Positions 11,861 to 21,169 are shown, numbered from the stretch's first letter. The stretch is 64,000 nt of DNA from Glaciimonas sp. PCH181 (GCF_003056055.1 NZ_PYFP01000006.1:1-64000); one strand, 5' to 3'. Numbers and translations: made by a program. Notes: generated by a model not told the origin, from the letters alone.

Positions 11861-12570
11861 GCAGCGCGGTGGCAGCGACTAATGCACATACTGCAATGGC
11901 GTTAACTGGCATTGCAGCGGCGATTATTGATTTAGACGGCACCATGATTGATACGGCGCCGGATTTTCAGGTTGCGATTAATCTCATGCGGGTGGATTTC
12001 GATCTGCCGCCGCTGACTTTGCAGACCGTGATCAATTTTGTCGGAAAAGGATCAGAAAACCTGATTCGTCGCGTCTTGGCCGTCGATTATCCGGCGGCAG
12101 AGGTTGAGGTGCATTTTGATGCCGCGCTAGCATCGTATCAACGCCACTACCTTGCCATTAACGGTAATTGCGCAACGCTATATCCCGGTGTAATCGAGGG
12201 ATTACAGCAAATGCAAGAGATGGGCCTGCGGCTGGCCTGCGTCACGAACAAGCCAATTGCGTTTGCGCTACCGTTGTTAGAAAAGACCGGATTGCGCGAT
12301 TTCTTTGAGCTGGTTTATGGCGGCGACTCCTTTGCCAGAAAAAAACCAGACCCGATGCCTTTCCTTGAGGTTTGCCGTCAATTCGATCTGGCACCGGCGC
12401 AAATAGTCGCGATTGGCGACTCTTCAAACGATGCCCAAGCCGCCCGTGCAGCGGGTTGTCGCGTATTAACGGTGCCGTATGGTTACAACCATGGCGCGTC
12501 TATACAAGACGTCGATTCCGATGGTATAGTAGCCACGCTGCTTTCTGCAGCACAGCTTATTTCGCTATAA
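11851..12570 (+). CDS. gph: Phosphoglycolate phosphatase (HAD family)
   Basis: A 239-residue HAD hydrolase that dephosphorylates 2-phosphoglycolate, a product of DNA 3'-end repair or of Rubisco oxygenation. Motif I is [14 protein letters not shown] with the nucleophile Asp; motif II is CVTNKP; motifs III/IV are KKPDPMPF and [17 protein letters not shown]. The cap domain lies between motifs I and II. It overlaps the end of rpe by 10 bases, so translation is probably coupled. The first 15 residues before MALTG are not conserved and a start at 11896 is possible. The tryptophan operon follows, and rpe-gph-trpE is a common Burkholderiales order. Confidence 0.94.
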   Translation: MSLSSAVAATNAHTAMALTGIAAAIIDLDGTMIDTAPDFQVAINLMRVDFDLPPLTLQTVINFVGKGSENLIRRVLAVDYPAAEVEVHFDAALASYQRHYLAINGNCATLYPGVIEGLQQMQEMGLRLACVTNKPIAFALPLLEKTGLRDFFELVYGGDSFARKKPDPMPFLEVCRQFDLAPAQIVAIGDSSNDAQAARAAGCRVLTVPYGYNHGASIQDVDSDGIVATLLSAAQLISL

Positions 12571-12609
12571 ATTCGCGTATTCAACACAACTATTTCTGAA
12601 TAATGTTTC

Positions 12610-12687
12610 TTGAAAAAAAAACGTAATGTCCCACTAGCCGCCCCTGAGGCCTGGCTCTGGCGACGCTGGCAATCCTGGGCTAAGTAA
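12610..12687 (+). CDS. trpL: Putative trp operon leader peptide
   Basis: An in-frame stretch between TAA at 12601 and TAA at 12685 ends with WLWRRWQSWAK, four Trp codons within nine, about 105 nt before trpE. That density fits a ribosome-stalling leader for Trp attenuation. The only usual start in frame is TTG at 12610 (KKKRNVPLAAPEAWLW...), with no clear ribosome binding site. An ATG at 12603 is in another frame and joins the Trp frame only if the nine-A run (12613-12621) is read or written with eight. So either the start is TTG, a frameshift occurs at the A run, or the run length is a sequence error. Confidence 0.6.
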   Translation: MKKKRNVPLAAPEAWLWRRWQSWAK

Positions 12688-12699
12688 CCCGCTGATCGC

Positions 12700-12747
12700 C
12701 GCTGTCTGTTTTTTGTCTTTTTAAAGCACATCGCAGACAACGTTTTT
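12700..12747 (+). terminator. Candidate trp attenuator terminator
   Basis: TGTCTG pairs with CAGACA, extended by CG/CG past one C-A mismatch, over a long T-rich loop (about 25 nt), and is followed by TTTTT at 12743-12747. It lies directly after the Trp-rich leader frame and before trpE. A second hairpin (CCGCTGTT / AATAGCGG, 12759-12778) abuts the trpE ribosome binding site. The competing antiterminator pairing could not be worked out by eye. Confidence 0.5.
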
Positions 12748-12791
12748 GCATTAAACCACCGCTGTTCTACAATAGCGGCCTGGAGAGAAAC

Positions 12792-14306
12792 ATGACCGAA
12801 CTCGAATTCAAATCGCTGGCCGCACAAGGCTATAATCGCATTCCTCTGATCGCCGAAGCTTTAGCCGATCTTGAAACGCCGTTGACGCTCTATTTAAAAT
12901 TAGCGCAGACTCAGCAGGCCGGAAAAAATACGTTCTTGCTTGAGTCCGTCGTCGGCGGCGAACGCTTTGGGCGCTATTCTTTTATCGGCCTGCCCGCGTC
13001 AACCCTGCTGCGTAGTTATGGCACGCGTATTGAAGTTGTCAAGAATGACAAGATCATTGAGACTAAAGAAGGTAATCCGCTCGACTTCATCAGCGAATTT
13101 CAGTCACGCTATAAAGTAGCAATTCGTGCCGGTATGCCACGCTTCTGCGGCGGTCTGGCTGGCTATTTTGGTTATGACACTGTCCGCCACATAGAAAAAC
13201 GGCTGGCGCACAGCACCCCAAAAGATGATCTGGGCCTACCCGATATCCAATTACTGCTAACCGAAGAATTGGCGGTAATTGATAATCTCTCCGGCAAACT
13301 ATATCTGATCGTCTACACCGATCCGACCCAGCCAGAAGCATTCTCCAAGGGTCGTCAGCGTCTGAAAGATTTACGCACGATGTTGCGCCGCCCAGCCGAT
13401 GCGCCGGTCACATCGGCATCGGTCCGCACCGAAACCATCCGCGAATTCAAAAAAGAAGACTATCTCAAAGCCGTTGCCAAGGCTAAAGAATACGTAATGG
13501 CGGGCGATTTGATGCAGGTACAAATCGGCCAACGGATTAAAAAACCTTACGTCGATTCGCCACTGATGCTGTATCGCGCATTGCGGTCATTGAATCCGTC
13601 GCCATATATGTATTTCTATAATTTCGGCGACATGCAAATTGTTGGCTCGTCGCCAGAGATTTTGGTCCGCAACGAACAAACAGCTGCACCGACAGCTACC
13701 GCTGAGGGCAAACGCAAAGTCACCATACGTCCGCTAGCAGGAACCCGTCCGCGTGGAGCTACTCCTGAGCGCGACGAACAACTGGCGATCGAATTACTCG
13801 CCGATCCAAAAGAAATCGCTGAACACGTGATGCTGATTGATCTGGCCCGCAACGATATCGGCCGCATTGCTGAAACCGGCACCGTCAAAGTTACTGACCA
13901 GATGGTCATCGAAAAATATTCCCACGTGCAGCACATTGTTTCCAACGTCGAAGGTGTACTCAAATCCGGCTTGTCGAATCTGGATGTGCTCAAAGCTACT
14001 TTCCCCGCAGGCACGCTTTCAGGTGCGCCAAAAGTACGGGCAATGGAAGTCATCGACGAACTGGAACTGACTAAACGAGGCATTTACGGCGGCGCTTGCG
14101 GTTACCTGTCATTTGGCGGCGAAATGGATGTCGCCATCGCCATCCGCACCGGCGTCATCAAAGACGGCATGCTATACGTGCAAGCCGCAGCCGGAATCGT
14201 CGCTGATTCTGTGCCAGAAACCGAGTGGGAAGAAACCGAAAATAAGGCCCGCGCAGTATTACGCGCAGCGGAACAAGTGCAAGATGGTCTGGATGGAGAA
14301 ATCTGA
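12792..14306 (+). CDS. trpE: Anthranilate synthase component I
   Basis: A 504-residue enzyme making anthranilate from chorismate and ammonia, the first committed step of Trp synthesis, working with TrpG. The N-terminal regulatory part carries [17 protein letters not shown]; the LLES box (residues 49-52) is the Trp feedback-binding site, so the enzyme is probably inhibited by tryptophan. The chorismate-binding domain has [49 protein letters not shown] and [20 protein letters not shown]. Start ATG follows GGAGAG. The gene heads trpEGDC behind the putative leader peptide and ends 1 base into trpG (TGATG). Confidence 0.97.
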   Translation: MTELEFKSLAAQGYNRIPLIAEALADLETPLTLYLKLAQTQQAGKNTFLLESVVGGERFGRYSFIGLPASTLLRSYGTRIEVVKNDKIIETKEGNPLDFISEFQSRYKVAIRAGMPRFCGGLAGYFGYDTVRHIEKRLAHSTPKDDLGLPDIQLLLTEELAVIDNLSGKLYLIVYTDPTQPEAFSKGRQRLKDLRTMLRRPADAPVTSASVRTETIREFKKEDYLKAVAKAKEYVMAGDLMQVQIGQRIKKPYVDSPLMLYRALRSLNPSPYMYFYNFGDMQIVGSSPEILVRNEQTAAPTATAEGKRKVTIRPLAGTRPRGATPERDEQLAIELLADPKEIAEHVMLIDLARNDIGRIAETGTVKVTDQMVIEKYSHVQHIVSNVEGVLKSGLSNLDVLKATFPAGTLSGAPKVRAMEVIDELELTKRGIYGGACGYLSFGGEMDVAIAIRTGVIKDGMLYVQAAAGIVADSVPETEWEETENKARAVLRAAEQVQDGLDGEI

Positions 14307-14869
14307 TGCTGCTAATGATCGATAACTATGATTCCTTCACCTATAACCTGGTGCAATATTTTGGTGAACTCGGTGAAGATGTACGGACTTTCCGTAACGA
14401 TGAAATCACGCTTGATGAGATCGCTGCGCTCAAACCAGAGCGCATTTGTATCTCGCCCGGTCCTTGCAGTCCTAAAGAAGCTGGGATTTGCGTTGAATTG
14501 CTGAGGAAATTGGGCGGCACGCTGCCTATTCTGGGCGTTTGTCTCGGCCATCAGGCAATTGGTGAAGCTTTCGGTGGAAAAGTCGTGCGCGCACAACAAG
14601 TCATGCATGGCAAAACCTCGCCGGTGCATCATACCGGCGTAGGTGTATTCAAAGATTTGCCTAGCCCATTCACGGTCATTCGCTACCATTCGCTAGCCAT
14701 TGAGCGCGCGTCATTACCGGATTGTCTGGAAATTACAGCGTGGACCGATGACGGTGAAATCATGGGTGTGCGCCATAAGACGTTGGATATCGAGGGTGTG
14801 CAATTTCATCCTGAATCCATCCTGTCCGAACATGGTCATGCCTTGCTTAAAAACTTTTTGCAACGTTAG
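14306..14869 (+). CDS. trpG: Anthranilate synthase component II (glutamine amidotransferase)
   Basis: A 187-residue class I glutamine amidotransferase supplying ammonia to TrpE. It begins [17 protein letters not shown]; the nucleophile Cys is in [15 protein letters not shown], and the His-Glu pair is in [13 protein letters not shown]. The start codon overlaps the trpE stop by one base, consistent with 1:1 synthesis. In many bacteria this subunit also serves PabB; no pabA is seen here. A 157-bp gap with a strong hairpin separates it from trpD. Confidence 0.96.
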   Translation: MLLMIDNYDSFTYNLVQYFGELGEDVRTFRNDEITLDEIAALKPERICISPGPCSPKEAGICVELLRKLGGTLPILGVCLGHQAIGEAFGGKVVRAQQVMHGKTSPVHHTGVGVFKDLPSPFTVIRYHSLAIERASLPDCLEITAWTDDGEIMGVRHKTLDIEGVQFHPESILSEHGHALLKNFLQR

Positions 14870-14908
14870 TCTGTTTTTGCAGCGTTGCACTATTAGCCCA
14901 CGCCTTTA

Positions 14909-14951
14909 CAGTAGTTAGTCGGACGTCCAATAAGTCCGGCTAACCTTACTG
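14909..14951 (+). other. Stem-loop in the trpG-trpD spacer
   Basis: GTTAGTCGGAC pairs with GTCCGGCTAAC (one G-T pair, loop of 9), and an outer CAGTA/TACTG helix stacks across a 2-nt bulge, giving 16 pairs. No T run follows, so it is unlikely to be a plain terminator. It may be a processing or stability element inside the operon. Confidence 0.5.
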
Positions 14952-15026
14952 GTCTCCGTTGATTTCAGGATGCGATGGCATTGGGCTTGCCAAGCGCAAT
15001 CCAACGTAAAGCTTCAAGAGGAACCC

Positions 15027-16064
15027 ATGCCGATCACCGAACAAGAAGCGCTCTTGCGCTGTATTGAGCATCGCGAAATATTCCACGATGAGATGTTGCA
15101 TTTGTTCCGCAAAATTATGCGGGGCGATATGTCGCCGGTCATGATCGCGGCGCTGACAATGGGTCTGCGCGTTAAAAAAGAAACCATTGGCGAAATTGCT
15201 GCCGCCGCGCAAGTTATGCGTGAGTTCGCCACCCCCGTCCCCACTACGAACACCGATAACCTGCTCGATATCGTCGGTACTGGAGGTGATGGTGCGCAAA
15301 CTTTCAATATTTCTACTGCAACTATGTTCGTTGCCGCTGCTGGCGGCGCCCGCATCGCCAAACATGGCGGCCGCAGCGTTTCATCCTCATCGGGAAGTGC
15401 CGATGTGCTCGAGTCGTTGGGTGCTAATATCAATCTGACGCCACAGCAAGTTTCGCAATCAATCGATCAGACCGGCATCGGTTTCATGTTTGCGCCCAAT
15501 CACCATGCAGCAATGAAACATGCAGCGCCGGTACGAAAAGAACTAGGCGTGCGAACCATCTTTAATATTCTGGGACCGCTGACCAATCCAGCTGGCGCAC
15601 CGAATATTCTGATGGGGGTATTTCATCCGGATTTGGTGGGGATTCAGGTTCGCGTATTACAACGACTTGGCGCGCAGCGGGCGCTGGTGGTCTGGGGACG
15701 CGATAACATGGACGAAGTATCACTCGGTGCAGCAACACTAGTCGGCGAGCTGATCAACGGTGAAATTCGCGAATATGAAATACATCCGGAAGATTTCGGC
15801 ATGCAAATGATCGCCAGCCGCAATTTAAAAGTCGCCAATTCGCAAGAATCAAAAGAGAAGATTTTCGAAGCGCTTGATGACGTCCCCGGCCCCGCGCGTG
15901 ACATCGTCGCGCTCAACGCTGCGACCGCGCTTTACGCAGCTGGTATTACCAGCTCAATTGCCGATGGTCTGATCAAAGCTCGCGCAGTGATGGCATCCGG
16001 TGCCGCACGCCTGAAGCTGGAGCAGTTCATTAAAACCACACAAACACTCGGCGCCAGCAACTGA
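15027..16064 (+). CDS. trpD: Anthranilate phosphoribosyltransferase
   Basis: A 345-residue enzyme attaching the phosphoribosyl group of PRPP to anthranilate. Family marks: the PRPP loop [71 protein letters not shown], and the acidic metal site in [10 protein letters not shown] chose ATG 15027 because GAGGAACCC sits just before it and [19 protein letters not shown] matches relatives; the open frame upstream to 14970 is not protein-like. It is third in trpEGDC, with a 68-bp gap to trpC. Confidence 0.96.
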   Translation: MPITEQEALLRCIEHREIFHDEMLHLFRKIMRGDMSPVMIAALTMGLRVKKETIGEIAAAAQVMREFATPVPTTNTDNLLDIVGTGGDGAQTFNISTATMFVAAAGGARIAKHGGRSVSSSSGSADVLESLGANINLTPQQVSQSIDQTGIGFMFAPNHHAAMKHAAPVRKELGVRTIFNILGPLTNPAGAPNILMGVFHPDLVGIQVRVLQRLGAQRALVVWGRDNMDEVSLGAATLVGELINGEIREYEIHPEDFGMQMIASRNLKVANSQESKEKIFEALDDVPGPARDIVALNAATALYAAGITSSIADGLIKARAVMASGAARLKLEQFIKTTQTLGASN

Positions 16065-16132
16065 ATAACAGGCTGCCATAAAGTATAGATATGTGGCCAT
16101 ACGCGCATTAGGAACACGAAAGGAACACCACT

Positions 16133-16936
16133 ATGTCCGATATTCTGAATAAAATTCTCGACGTTAAAGCCGATGAAATCGCTGTCGCGAAAAAACAGCG
16201 AGACCTGGCCAGCTTGCGCCGCGAAGTCGAAACCGATATCGATGCCAGAAATAATTTACGTGACTTCGAAGCTGCATTGCGTGCCAAGGTTAATGCGGGG
16301 CATGCTGGAATTATTGCCGAAATCAAAAAGGCATCCCCGTCCAAAGGCGTGATTCGCGCTGACTTTCATCCTGCTGATATCGCCATCAACTACGCTACCC
16401 ACGGCGCTGCATGCCTATCCGTCCTGACTGACGAAAAATTCTTTCAAGGTTCACCGGCATACATGCAGCAAGCGCGCGCCGCCTGCGCCCTTCCCGTGCT
16501 GCGCAAAGATTTCATGATCGATCCGTATCAAATTTATCAGGCACGCCACTGGGGCGCGGATGCCATTTTACTGATCGTTGCAGCGCTTGATCACGGTTTA
16601 ATGGCCGAGATGGAGGCGCTTGCATTAGAGCTTGGCATGAGCGTGCTGGTCGAGGTCCATAACGCTGAAGAACTGGCCGCTGCGCTCAAGCTGAAAACAG
16701 CATTGTTAGGTGTCAATAACCGCAATCTACGTACATTTGAAACATCGTTGGATAACACACTGGCGCTGCTGCCCGGTATTTCTCCAGATAAATTAGTTGT
16801 CACTGAATCTGGCATCCAGACAATCGATGACGTGAAGCGCATGCGCGATGCCAATGTCCATGCATTTTTGGTCGGTGAAACATTTATGCGTGCGCCAGAG
16901 CCCGGCGTGGAACTGGCGCGTTTGTTTAACGCGTAA
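16133..16936 (+). CDS. trpC: Indole-3-glycerol-phosphate synthase
   Basis: A 267-residue TIM-barrel enzyme closing the ring of 1-(2-carboxyphenylamino)-1-deoxyribulose phosphate. Marks: [16 protein letters not shown] with a catalytic Lys, [63 protein letters not shown] and VTESGI. It is a single-function enzyme, not fused to TrpF. An AAGGAACA ribosome binding site precedes it and a strong terminator follows, so this is the operon's end; trpF, trpB and trpA are elsewhere. Confidence 0.97.
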   Translation: MSDILNKILDVKADEIAVAKKQRDLASLRREVETDIDARNNLRDFEAALRAKVNAGHAGIIAEIKKASPSKGVIRADFHPADIAINYATHGAACLSVLTDEKFFQGSPAYMQQARAACALPVLRKDFMIDPYQIYQARHWGADAILLIVAALDHGLMAEMEALALELGMSVLVEVHNAEELAAALKLKTALLGVNNRNLRTFETSLDNTLALLPGISPDKLVVTESGIQTIDDVKRMRDANVHAFLVGETFMRAPEPGVELARLFNA

Positions 16937-16945
16937 AAATACACT

Positions 16946-16982
16946 AAAAAAAGACCACAGATTTCTCTGTGGTCTTTTTTTT
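16946..16982 (+). terminator. Terminator after trpC (bidirectional)
   Basis: AGACCACAGA pairs with TCTGTGGTCT, loop TTTC, flanked by A7 and T8. It serves trpEGDC and, in reverse, the aldo-keto reductase gene. Confidence 0.92.
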
Positions 16983-17021
16983 GACTAATTAAACTGACAA
17001 CCGACAGTCTAATCATCTGAT

Positions 17022-18035
17022 TTAGCCATTCAGCAATTTCATGCTGCTCTCGACATACCGCGTACCGCTTGCAGCGCCAAATGGAAAAATTGCATCAAGT
17101 TCTGCGAGATCATTTTTCGCTAGCGGCAAACTCACCGCCTTGACGTTCTCTTCCAAATAGCTACGACGTTTAGTGCCTGGAATCGGAACGATGTCGTCGC
17201 CTTGCGCTAGCACCCAGGCCAGAGCCAATTGACCCGGCGTACAACCATGGCGTGTCGCAAGTTCTTTTACCTTATCGACTAATGCCAAATTCTTGGCAAA
17301 GTTCTCTCCCTGAAAACGTGGACTATGACGACGGTAATCATCTTCTGGGAATTGTTCCGGTGTGGTGATCGCGCCGGTCAAAAATCCTCGGCCCAAAGGA
17401 CTGTAAGGGACGAACCCGATACCAAGCTTGCGGCAAGTCGCCAGAACGCCCTGCTCTGGGTCACGCGTCCAAAGAGAATACTCACTTTGCAGCGCAGTGA
17501 TCGGATGGATTTTATGGGCACGTTCCAGCGTTTCAGGAGACGCCTCAGATAAGCCGATGTAACGTATCTTTCCCGCCGTAACCAAATCTGCGAGAGTCCC
17601 GACCGTGTCTTCGATTGGCGTTTGTGGATCAATCCGATGTTGGTAATAAAGATCGATCGTCTCTATCCCCAGACGCTTCAGACTACCTTCAACGGCGCGC
17701 CGGATATATACCGGACTGCCATCAACGCCACGTGCATTGACATCGGTGCTGTCACGGACAAAGCCAAATTTAGTCGCGATAAAAATCTGATCGCGCTTAC
17801 CTTTGATAGCTTTAGCAATTAATTCCTCGTTGAGGTACGGACCGTACATATCCGCAGTGTCGAGAAAGTTAATGCCCAATTCCAGCGCCCGATGAATGGT
17901 GGCGACGGATTCGACATCATCTCGATTTGCATAAAAATCACTCATCCCCATGCAGCCTAGGCCGATGGCGGAAACTGTCGGGCCGTTAGCGCCGAGTTTG
18001 CGTGTGCTTATGGGTTGGTTTGTGTGCGTGCTCAT
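17022..18035 (-). CDS. Aldo/keto reductase
   Basis: A 337-residue NADPH-type aldo/keto reductase (AKR) of the YajO/perakine-reductase-like kind, reducing aldehydes or ketones. Marks: [22 protein letters not shown], catalytic Asp and Tyr in [17 protein letters not shown], a Lys in FIATKFGFV, the His in [17 protein letters not shown], and the coenzyme motif [19 protein letters not shown] start it at MSTHTNQP (18035). This start lies inside the merR gene, giving a 50-base overlap, so it is probably translated by coupling from the same mRNA. The substrate is unknown; the MerR partner suggests induction by a reactive compound. Confidence 0.93.
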   Translation of the reverse strand: MSTHTNQPISTRKLGANGPTVSAIGLGCMGMSDFYANRDDVESVATIHRALELGINFLDTADMYGPYLNEELIAKAIKGKRDQIFIATKFGFVRDSTDVNARGVDGSPVYIRRAVEGSLKRLGIETIDLYYQHRIDPQTPIEDTVGTLADLVTAGKIRYIGLSEASPETLERAHKIHPITALQSEYSLWTRDPEQGVLATCRKLGIGFVPYSPLGRGFLTGAITTPEQFPEDDYRRHSPRFQGENFAKNLALVDKVKELATRHGCTPGQLALAWVLAQGDDIVPIPGTKRRSYLEENVKAVSLPLAKNDLAELDAIFPFGAASGTRYVESSMKLLNG

Positions 18036-18453
18036 GACCGTATTCCTTATCAAAAGTTTTAATGGCAGGGTGCGCATTCAATGTCGTTTCAATATTGGCG
18101 TACAGCGCAATTTTCTTGTGCATGACCGCCAGATTGCTTTGCAAATCTGCGAGCGTCGTCTCCAGCGACAACGTATGCTCTTCCAGCATCGCCTTCCGTT
18201 CTGACACACTTTCCCGTTGATCTCCCAACCGTCGCAACTCCGCATAACGCAACATTTTGCGAATAGGCAAACCAGTTGATCGTAACTTCAGCAAAAAACC
18301 GATCCAAAGAATATCTTCGTCACGATACAACCTGTGTTGATTGTCTTGCCGAGGTATCGGATCAATCAAACCAATGCGTTCGTAATAGCGCAGTGTATGC
18401 ACTGTCAGCCCCGTGGCGGCCGCAGCTTGTTGAATCGTCAGGGAAGTGGTCAT
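17986..18453 (-). CDS. MerR-family transcriptional regulator
   Basis: A 155-residue MerR-type activator. The winged helix-turn-helix is at the N-terminus ([26 protein letters not shown], then [13 protein letters not shown]), and a long dimerisation helix follows (about 85-125). There is no cysteine, so metal or redox sensing through Cys is excluded. The C-terminal tail [18 protein letters not shown] is His-rich and is encoded by bases that also encode the start of the reductase. It probably regulates its own promoter, which has a MerR operator between -35 and -10, and thereby the reductase. Confidence 0.92.
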   Translation of the reverse strand: MTTSLTIQQAAAATGLTVHTLRYYERIGLIDPIPRQDNQHRLYRDEDILWIGFLLKLRSTGLPIRKMLRYAELRRLGDQRESVSERKAMLEEHTLSLETTLADLQSNLAVMHKKIALYANIETTLNAHPAIKTFDKEYGHEHAHKPTHKHTQTRR

Positions 18454-18460
18454 GAGATTG

Positions 18461-18491
18461 AGTGTATTTGTTAGAGTGCGCTCTAAGTCAA
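18461..18491 (-). promoter_or_regulatory. MerR-type promoter with 19-bp spacer and dyad operator
   Basis: On the minus strand: -35 TTGACT (18486-18491), a 19-bp spacer, -10 TACACT (18461-18466). The spacer holds the perfect dyad TTAGAG-CGCA-CTCTAA. The over-long spacer is the known signature of promoters that MerR regulators open by twisting DNA. The -10 lies only 7 bases from the merR ATG, so the transcript should be leaderless or nearly so. Confidence 0.88.
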
Positions 18492-18833
18492 GCGCGAATC
18501 ACGATTAATGAATGCTGCGCAAGAGGCGCATTTCTTGCCAATGTAAAATCGGAAAAATATCCCTTAGAGGGTAATGACAATCGTAACTAGGTCTCTAACT
18601 CTGCATTGGACCAGCCAATATTAAACCAACGGAGACTTCAGCGAAAATAACAGCCGGACCTTTTAGTAGATTTGATTCAGGGCCGATTCGCAGATATGCA
18701 ACGCGCCTTTGAGTGGGGCTGATTTAGCATTGAGATAAATTCGTCGGTAAAGCATCGCATCTTTTTTAGTTTTAGCGATACTACACCTGCACAACACGAA
18801 TTGCGAAGCAAGGAGATATTTGAGGAGTAAACG
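18492..18833. other. Intergenic region, no convincing gene
   Basis: 342 bases between the merR promoter and the tRNA-Thr terminator. A 60-codon minus-strand frame (18663-18845) starts inside the terminator hairpin and has no ribosome binding site or family likeness. No RNA gene is recognised. Confidence 0.5.
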
Positions 18834-18862
18834 AAAAAGGCCCACATGACTGTGGGCCTTTT
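18834..18862 (-). terminator. Terminator after tRNA-Thr
   Basis: AAAAGGCCCACA pairs with TGTGGGCCTTTT over loop TGAC, ending in T5 on the minus strand, 7 bases past the tRNA 3' end. Confidence 0.9.
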
Positions 18863-18868
18863 AAATAT

Positions 18869-18944
18869 TGGTGCTGGCTGCAGGACTTGAACCCGCCACC
18901 CCCTGATTACAAGTCAGGTGCTCTACCAGATGAGCTAAGCCAGC
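18869..18944 (-). tRNA. tRNA-Thr (TGT)
   Basis: 76 nt with encoded CCA. Begins GCTGGCTTAGCTCATCTGGT; anticodon stem CCTGA/TCAGG with loop CTTGTAA gives anticodon TGT. It lies 25 bases after sspB and may be co-transcribed with it. Confidence 0.93.
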
Positions 18945-18969
18945 AAAAGTGCGAGAACAGAATTATACA

Positions 18970-19476
18970 TTACTTAATTCTAGTTAGGGTAGGTCTTCCA
19001 CCTTTTTTTGGCGGTTCTGGATCTTTTTCTGGATCAGTGTGATTAACTTTATCTTCCGAAGCCGAACCTGACGATGGTACTGACGTCAGAGTGGGTACGA
19101 TCGCCATCGGAGAAACTTTAGGCGGCGCACTTTTCTCGTCGGCGGCAATGCCCTTCGTATCGGTTTTAGTCACTTCAAATGCCATGCCTTGTCCATTTTC
19201 ACGCGCGTAAATTGCGATAACATTATCGACCGGCACTGAAATTTCGCGCGCAACACCACCGAACCGAGCACTAAAATTAACGGACTCATTGTCCATTTTT
19301 AAACTGCTGGTTGCTTCGAAACTGATGTTGAGAACGATCTCACCATTCTTAACGAACTGTTGCGGGACGCGCGTGTTCGCATCGACCTGGGCTGCCAGAT
19401 AAGGTGTGAAGCCGTTATCGGTACACCATTCGTAAATGGCACGTAACAAGTAAGGTTTGGTAGAGGTTTCTGACAT
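18970..19476 (-). CDS. sspB: ClpXP specificity factor SspB
   Basis: A 168-residue adaptor that carries ssrA-tagged proteins to the ClpXP protease. The substrate-binding domain is N-terminal (TKPYLLRAIYEWCTDNGFTPY, ATSSLKMDNESVNFSARFGG, IPV-like ISVPVDNVIAIYAREN). A disordered, Ser/Pro-rich linker (about 110-155) follows, and the last residues GGRPTLTRIK form the ClpX-docking tail typical of SspB. It follows sspA with a 212-bp gap and precedes tRNA-Thr. Confidence 0.95.
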   Translation of the reverse strand: MSETSTKPYLLRAIYEWCTDNGFTPYLAAQVDANTRVPQQFVKNGEIVLNISFEATSSLKMDNESVNFSARFGGVAREISVPVDNVIAIYARENGQGMAFEVTKTDTKGIAADEKSAPPKVSPMAIVPTLTSVPSSGSASEDKVNHTDPEKDPEPPKKGGRPTLTRIK

Positions 19477-19688
19477 TATCGATACAAATGAAATACAAAT
19501 GTGGACTTGAGATTTTGTATATGCAGAGTCTGCGACAGGTGACCTGCAATACTAAGATACTGCACATTACGGCAAGGCTAAATAAACCACCTAAACCAAA
19601 TCGTGCAGCCACTAACTAGCAACTGCACGAGACAGATTCAACAGACGACTAAAGCCGTCTATTAGTTCCAACTATCGACATCTGAAAA

Positions 19689-20300
19689 TCAACGACGCAT
19701 CACTTTTTCTGACGGCGTCAGTGCTTCGATATAGGCTGGACGCGAGAAAATACGCTCGGCATATTTCATCAACGGCGCGGCAGTCTTCGATAGCTCGATG
19801 CCGTAATGATCCAAACGCCACAGCAACGGTGCAATCGCAACGTCCAGCATCGAGAATTCATCACCCAGCATATATTTGTTCTTCAAGAACAAAGGTGCCA
19901 GCGTCGTCAGGCGGTCACGAATTTCTGCGCGCGCAACTTGATGACTTTTTTCTGCGCCTTTGGTTTTTTCATTTTCCAGAACGTGGACGTGAACAAACAA
20001 TTCTTTTTCAAAATTGAATAGCATCAGACGTGCACGTGCGCGCATCAGCGGATCTGCCGGCATCAATTGCGGATGTGGAAAACGCTCGTCAATGTATTCG
20101 TTGATGATATTGGATTCATACAAAATCAGATCACGCTCAACCAGAATCGGCACTTGGCCGTAAGGGTTCATGGTCGAGATATCTTCCGGCTTGTTGAATA
20201 AATCAACATCGCGAATTTCAAAATCCATACCTTTCTCAAACAAAACGAGACGGCAGCGTTGCGAAAATGGGCAGGTTGTACCTGAATAGAGAACCATCAT
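19689..20300 (-). CDS. sspA: Stringent starvation protein A (GST fold)
   Basis: A 203-residue RNA-polymerase-associated protein with a glutathione-transferase fold (LYSGTTCPFSQRCRLVLFEKG at the N-terminus, MNPYGQVPILVERDLILYESNIINEYI), acting in starvation and acid stress. The C-terminal helical domain holds NKYMLGDEFSMLDVAIAPLLWRL. It follows petC; two hairpins with T runs lie in the 85-bp gap, the nearer ending about 23 bases before the start codon, so expression may depend on read-through or on a promoter inside that gap. Confidence 0.95.
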   Translation of the reverse strand: MMVLYSGTTCPFSQRCRLVLFEKGMDFEIRDVDLFNKPEDISTMNPYGQVPILVERDLILYESNIINEYIDERFPHPQLMPADPLMRARARLMLFNFEKELFVHVHVLENEKTKGAEKSHQVARAEIRDRLTTLAPLFLKNKYMLGDEFSMLDVAIAPLLWRLDHYGIELSKTAAPLMKYAERIFSRPAYIEALTPSEKVMRR

Positions 20301-20323
20301 TTTTATAGTTCCTTAAAAACAAA

Positions 20324-20350
20324 AGGGTGAGGCACGATACGGCTCACCCT
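20324..20350 (-). terminator. Second terminator-like hairpin, just before sspA
   Basis: AGGGTGAG pairs with CTCACCCT across 11 nt; on the minus strand it is followed by TTTTGTTTTT, which runs into the sspA ribosome binding region. Confidence 0.65.
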
Positions 20351-20380
20351 AAAACGCATGCCCGCAAAAACGCGGGCATG
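20351..20380 (-). terminator. Terminator after petC
   Basis: CATGCCCGC (20357-20365) pairs with GCGGGCATG (20372-20380), loop of 6, then TTTT on the minus strand. It begins 5 bases after the petC stop. Confidence 0.75.
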
Positions 20381-20385
20381 AAAAA

Positions 20386-21150
20386 TTACTTCACGTCTTT
20401 CCAGTACGACGCGTTCAAGCGCCATGCCAAAACGAAGAATAACCCAAGAAATAGCAGAACCCACACACCCAAACGCTTACGGGTATTTTGTGATGGTTCG
20501 CCCATCCACTCCAGGTAACCGACAAGATTCGCGACTGCGGTGTCATATTCCAAAGGCGTCATTGTTCCAGGAGTTACTTGTTCGAACTTAGAAAACTTAT
20601 GTTCGACCTTGCCTTCTTCTTCTGGATCTTTAACGTCTTCAAACTTGGCAGTACGAACGCCTTGCAGCTCCCAAAAAACATGCGGCATGGCAACGCTTGG
20701 GAATACCATATTGTTCCAACCAGTCGGACGGGTGTCATCCTTGTAGAAGGTACGTAAATAAGTATAGAGCCAATCCGGGCCAGATCCAGCTTCAGATGCT
20801 TTAGCCCGTGCAATCACCGACAAATCCGGTGGCGCGACGCCAAACCATTCTTTAGCATCCTTCGCCGTCATCGCGACGTGCATCAAATCACCGACTTTAT
20901 CACTGGTGAACAGCAAGTTGGCCTTGATCTGATCTTCGCTCAAACCGATGTCACGAAGACGGTTATAACGCATTGATGCTGCCGAATGGCAATTCAAGCA
21001 ATAATTCACAAATAGCCTGGCGCCACTTTGCAAAGCAGACATGTCTTTGGTGCGATCCGGCGCTTTATCCAACGGATAACCACCTTCACTCGCAAAAGCA
21101 AGCGCTGGCAGCAGCACAAGAGTCGCAATCAAACTTTTTAGCAATTTCAT
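20386..21150 (-). CDS. petC: Cytochrome c1 of the bc1 complex
   Basis: A 254-residue heme protein of the ubiquinol-cytochrome c reductase. Signal peptide about 1-20 (LIATLVLLPALAFA). The heme site is CLNCH in FVNYCLNCHSAASMRYNRL; the sixth ligand Met is probably in MPHVFWELQG or nearby. The C-terminal anchor helix is LGVWVLLFLGLFFVLAWRL. It is third in petABC and accepts electrons from the Rieske centre to pass to cytochrome c. Confidence 0.96.
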   Translation of the reverse strand: MKLLKSLIATLVLLPALAFASEGGYPLDKAPDRTKDMSALQSGARLFVNYCLNCHSAASMRYNRLRDIGLSEDQIKANLLFTSDKVGDLMHVAMTAKDAKEWFGVAPPDLSVIARAKASEAGSGPDWLYTYLRTFYKDDTRPTGWNNMVFPSVAMPHVFWELQGVRTAKFEDVKDPEEEGKVEHKFSKFEQVTPGTMTPLEYDTAVANLVGYLEWMGEPSQNTRKRLGVWVLLFLGLFFVLAWRLNASYWKDVK

Positions 21151-21169
21151 GTAATGTCCTCTTTGCGGC

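Noticed and set aside
18663-18845. 60-codon minus-strand frame between merR and tRNA-Thr
   Set aside because: It starts within a terminator hairpin, has no ribosome binding site and no recognisable family.
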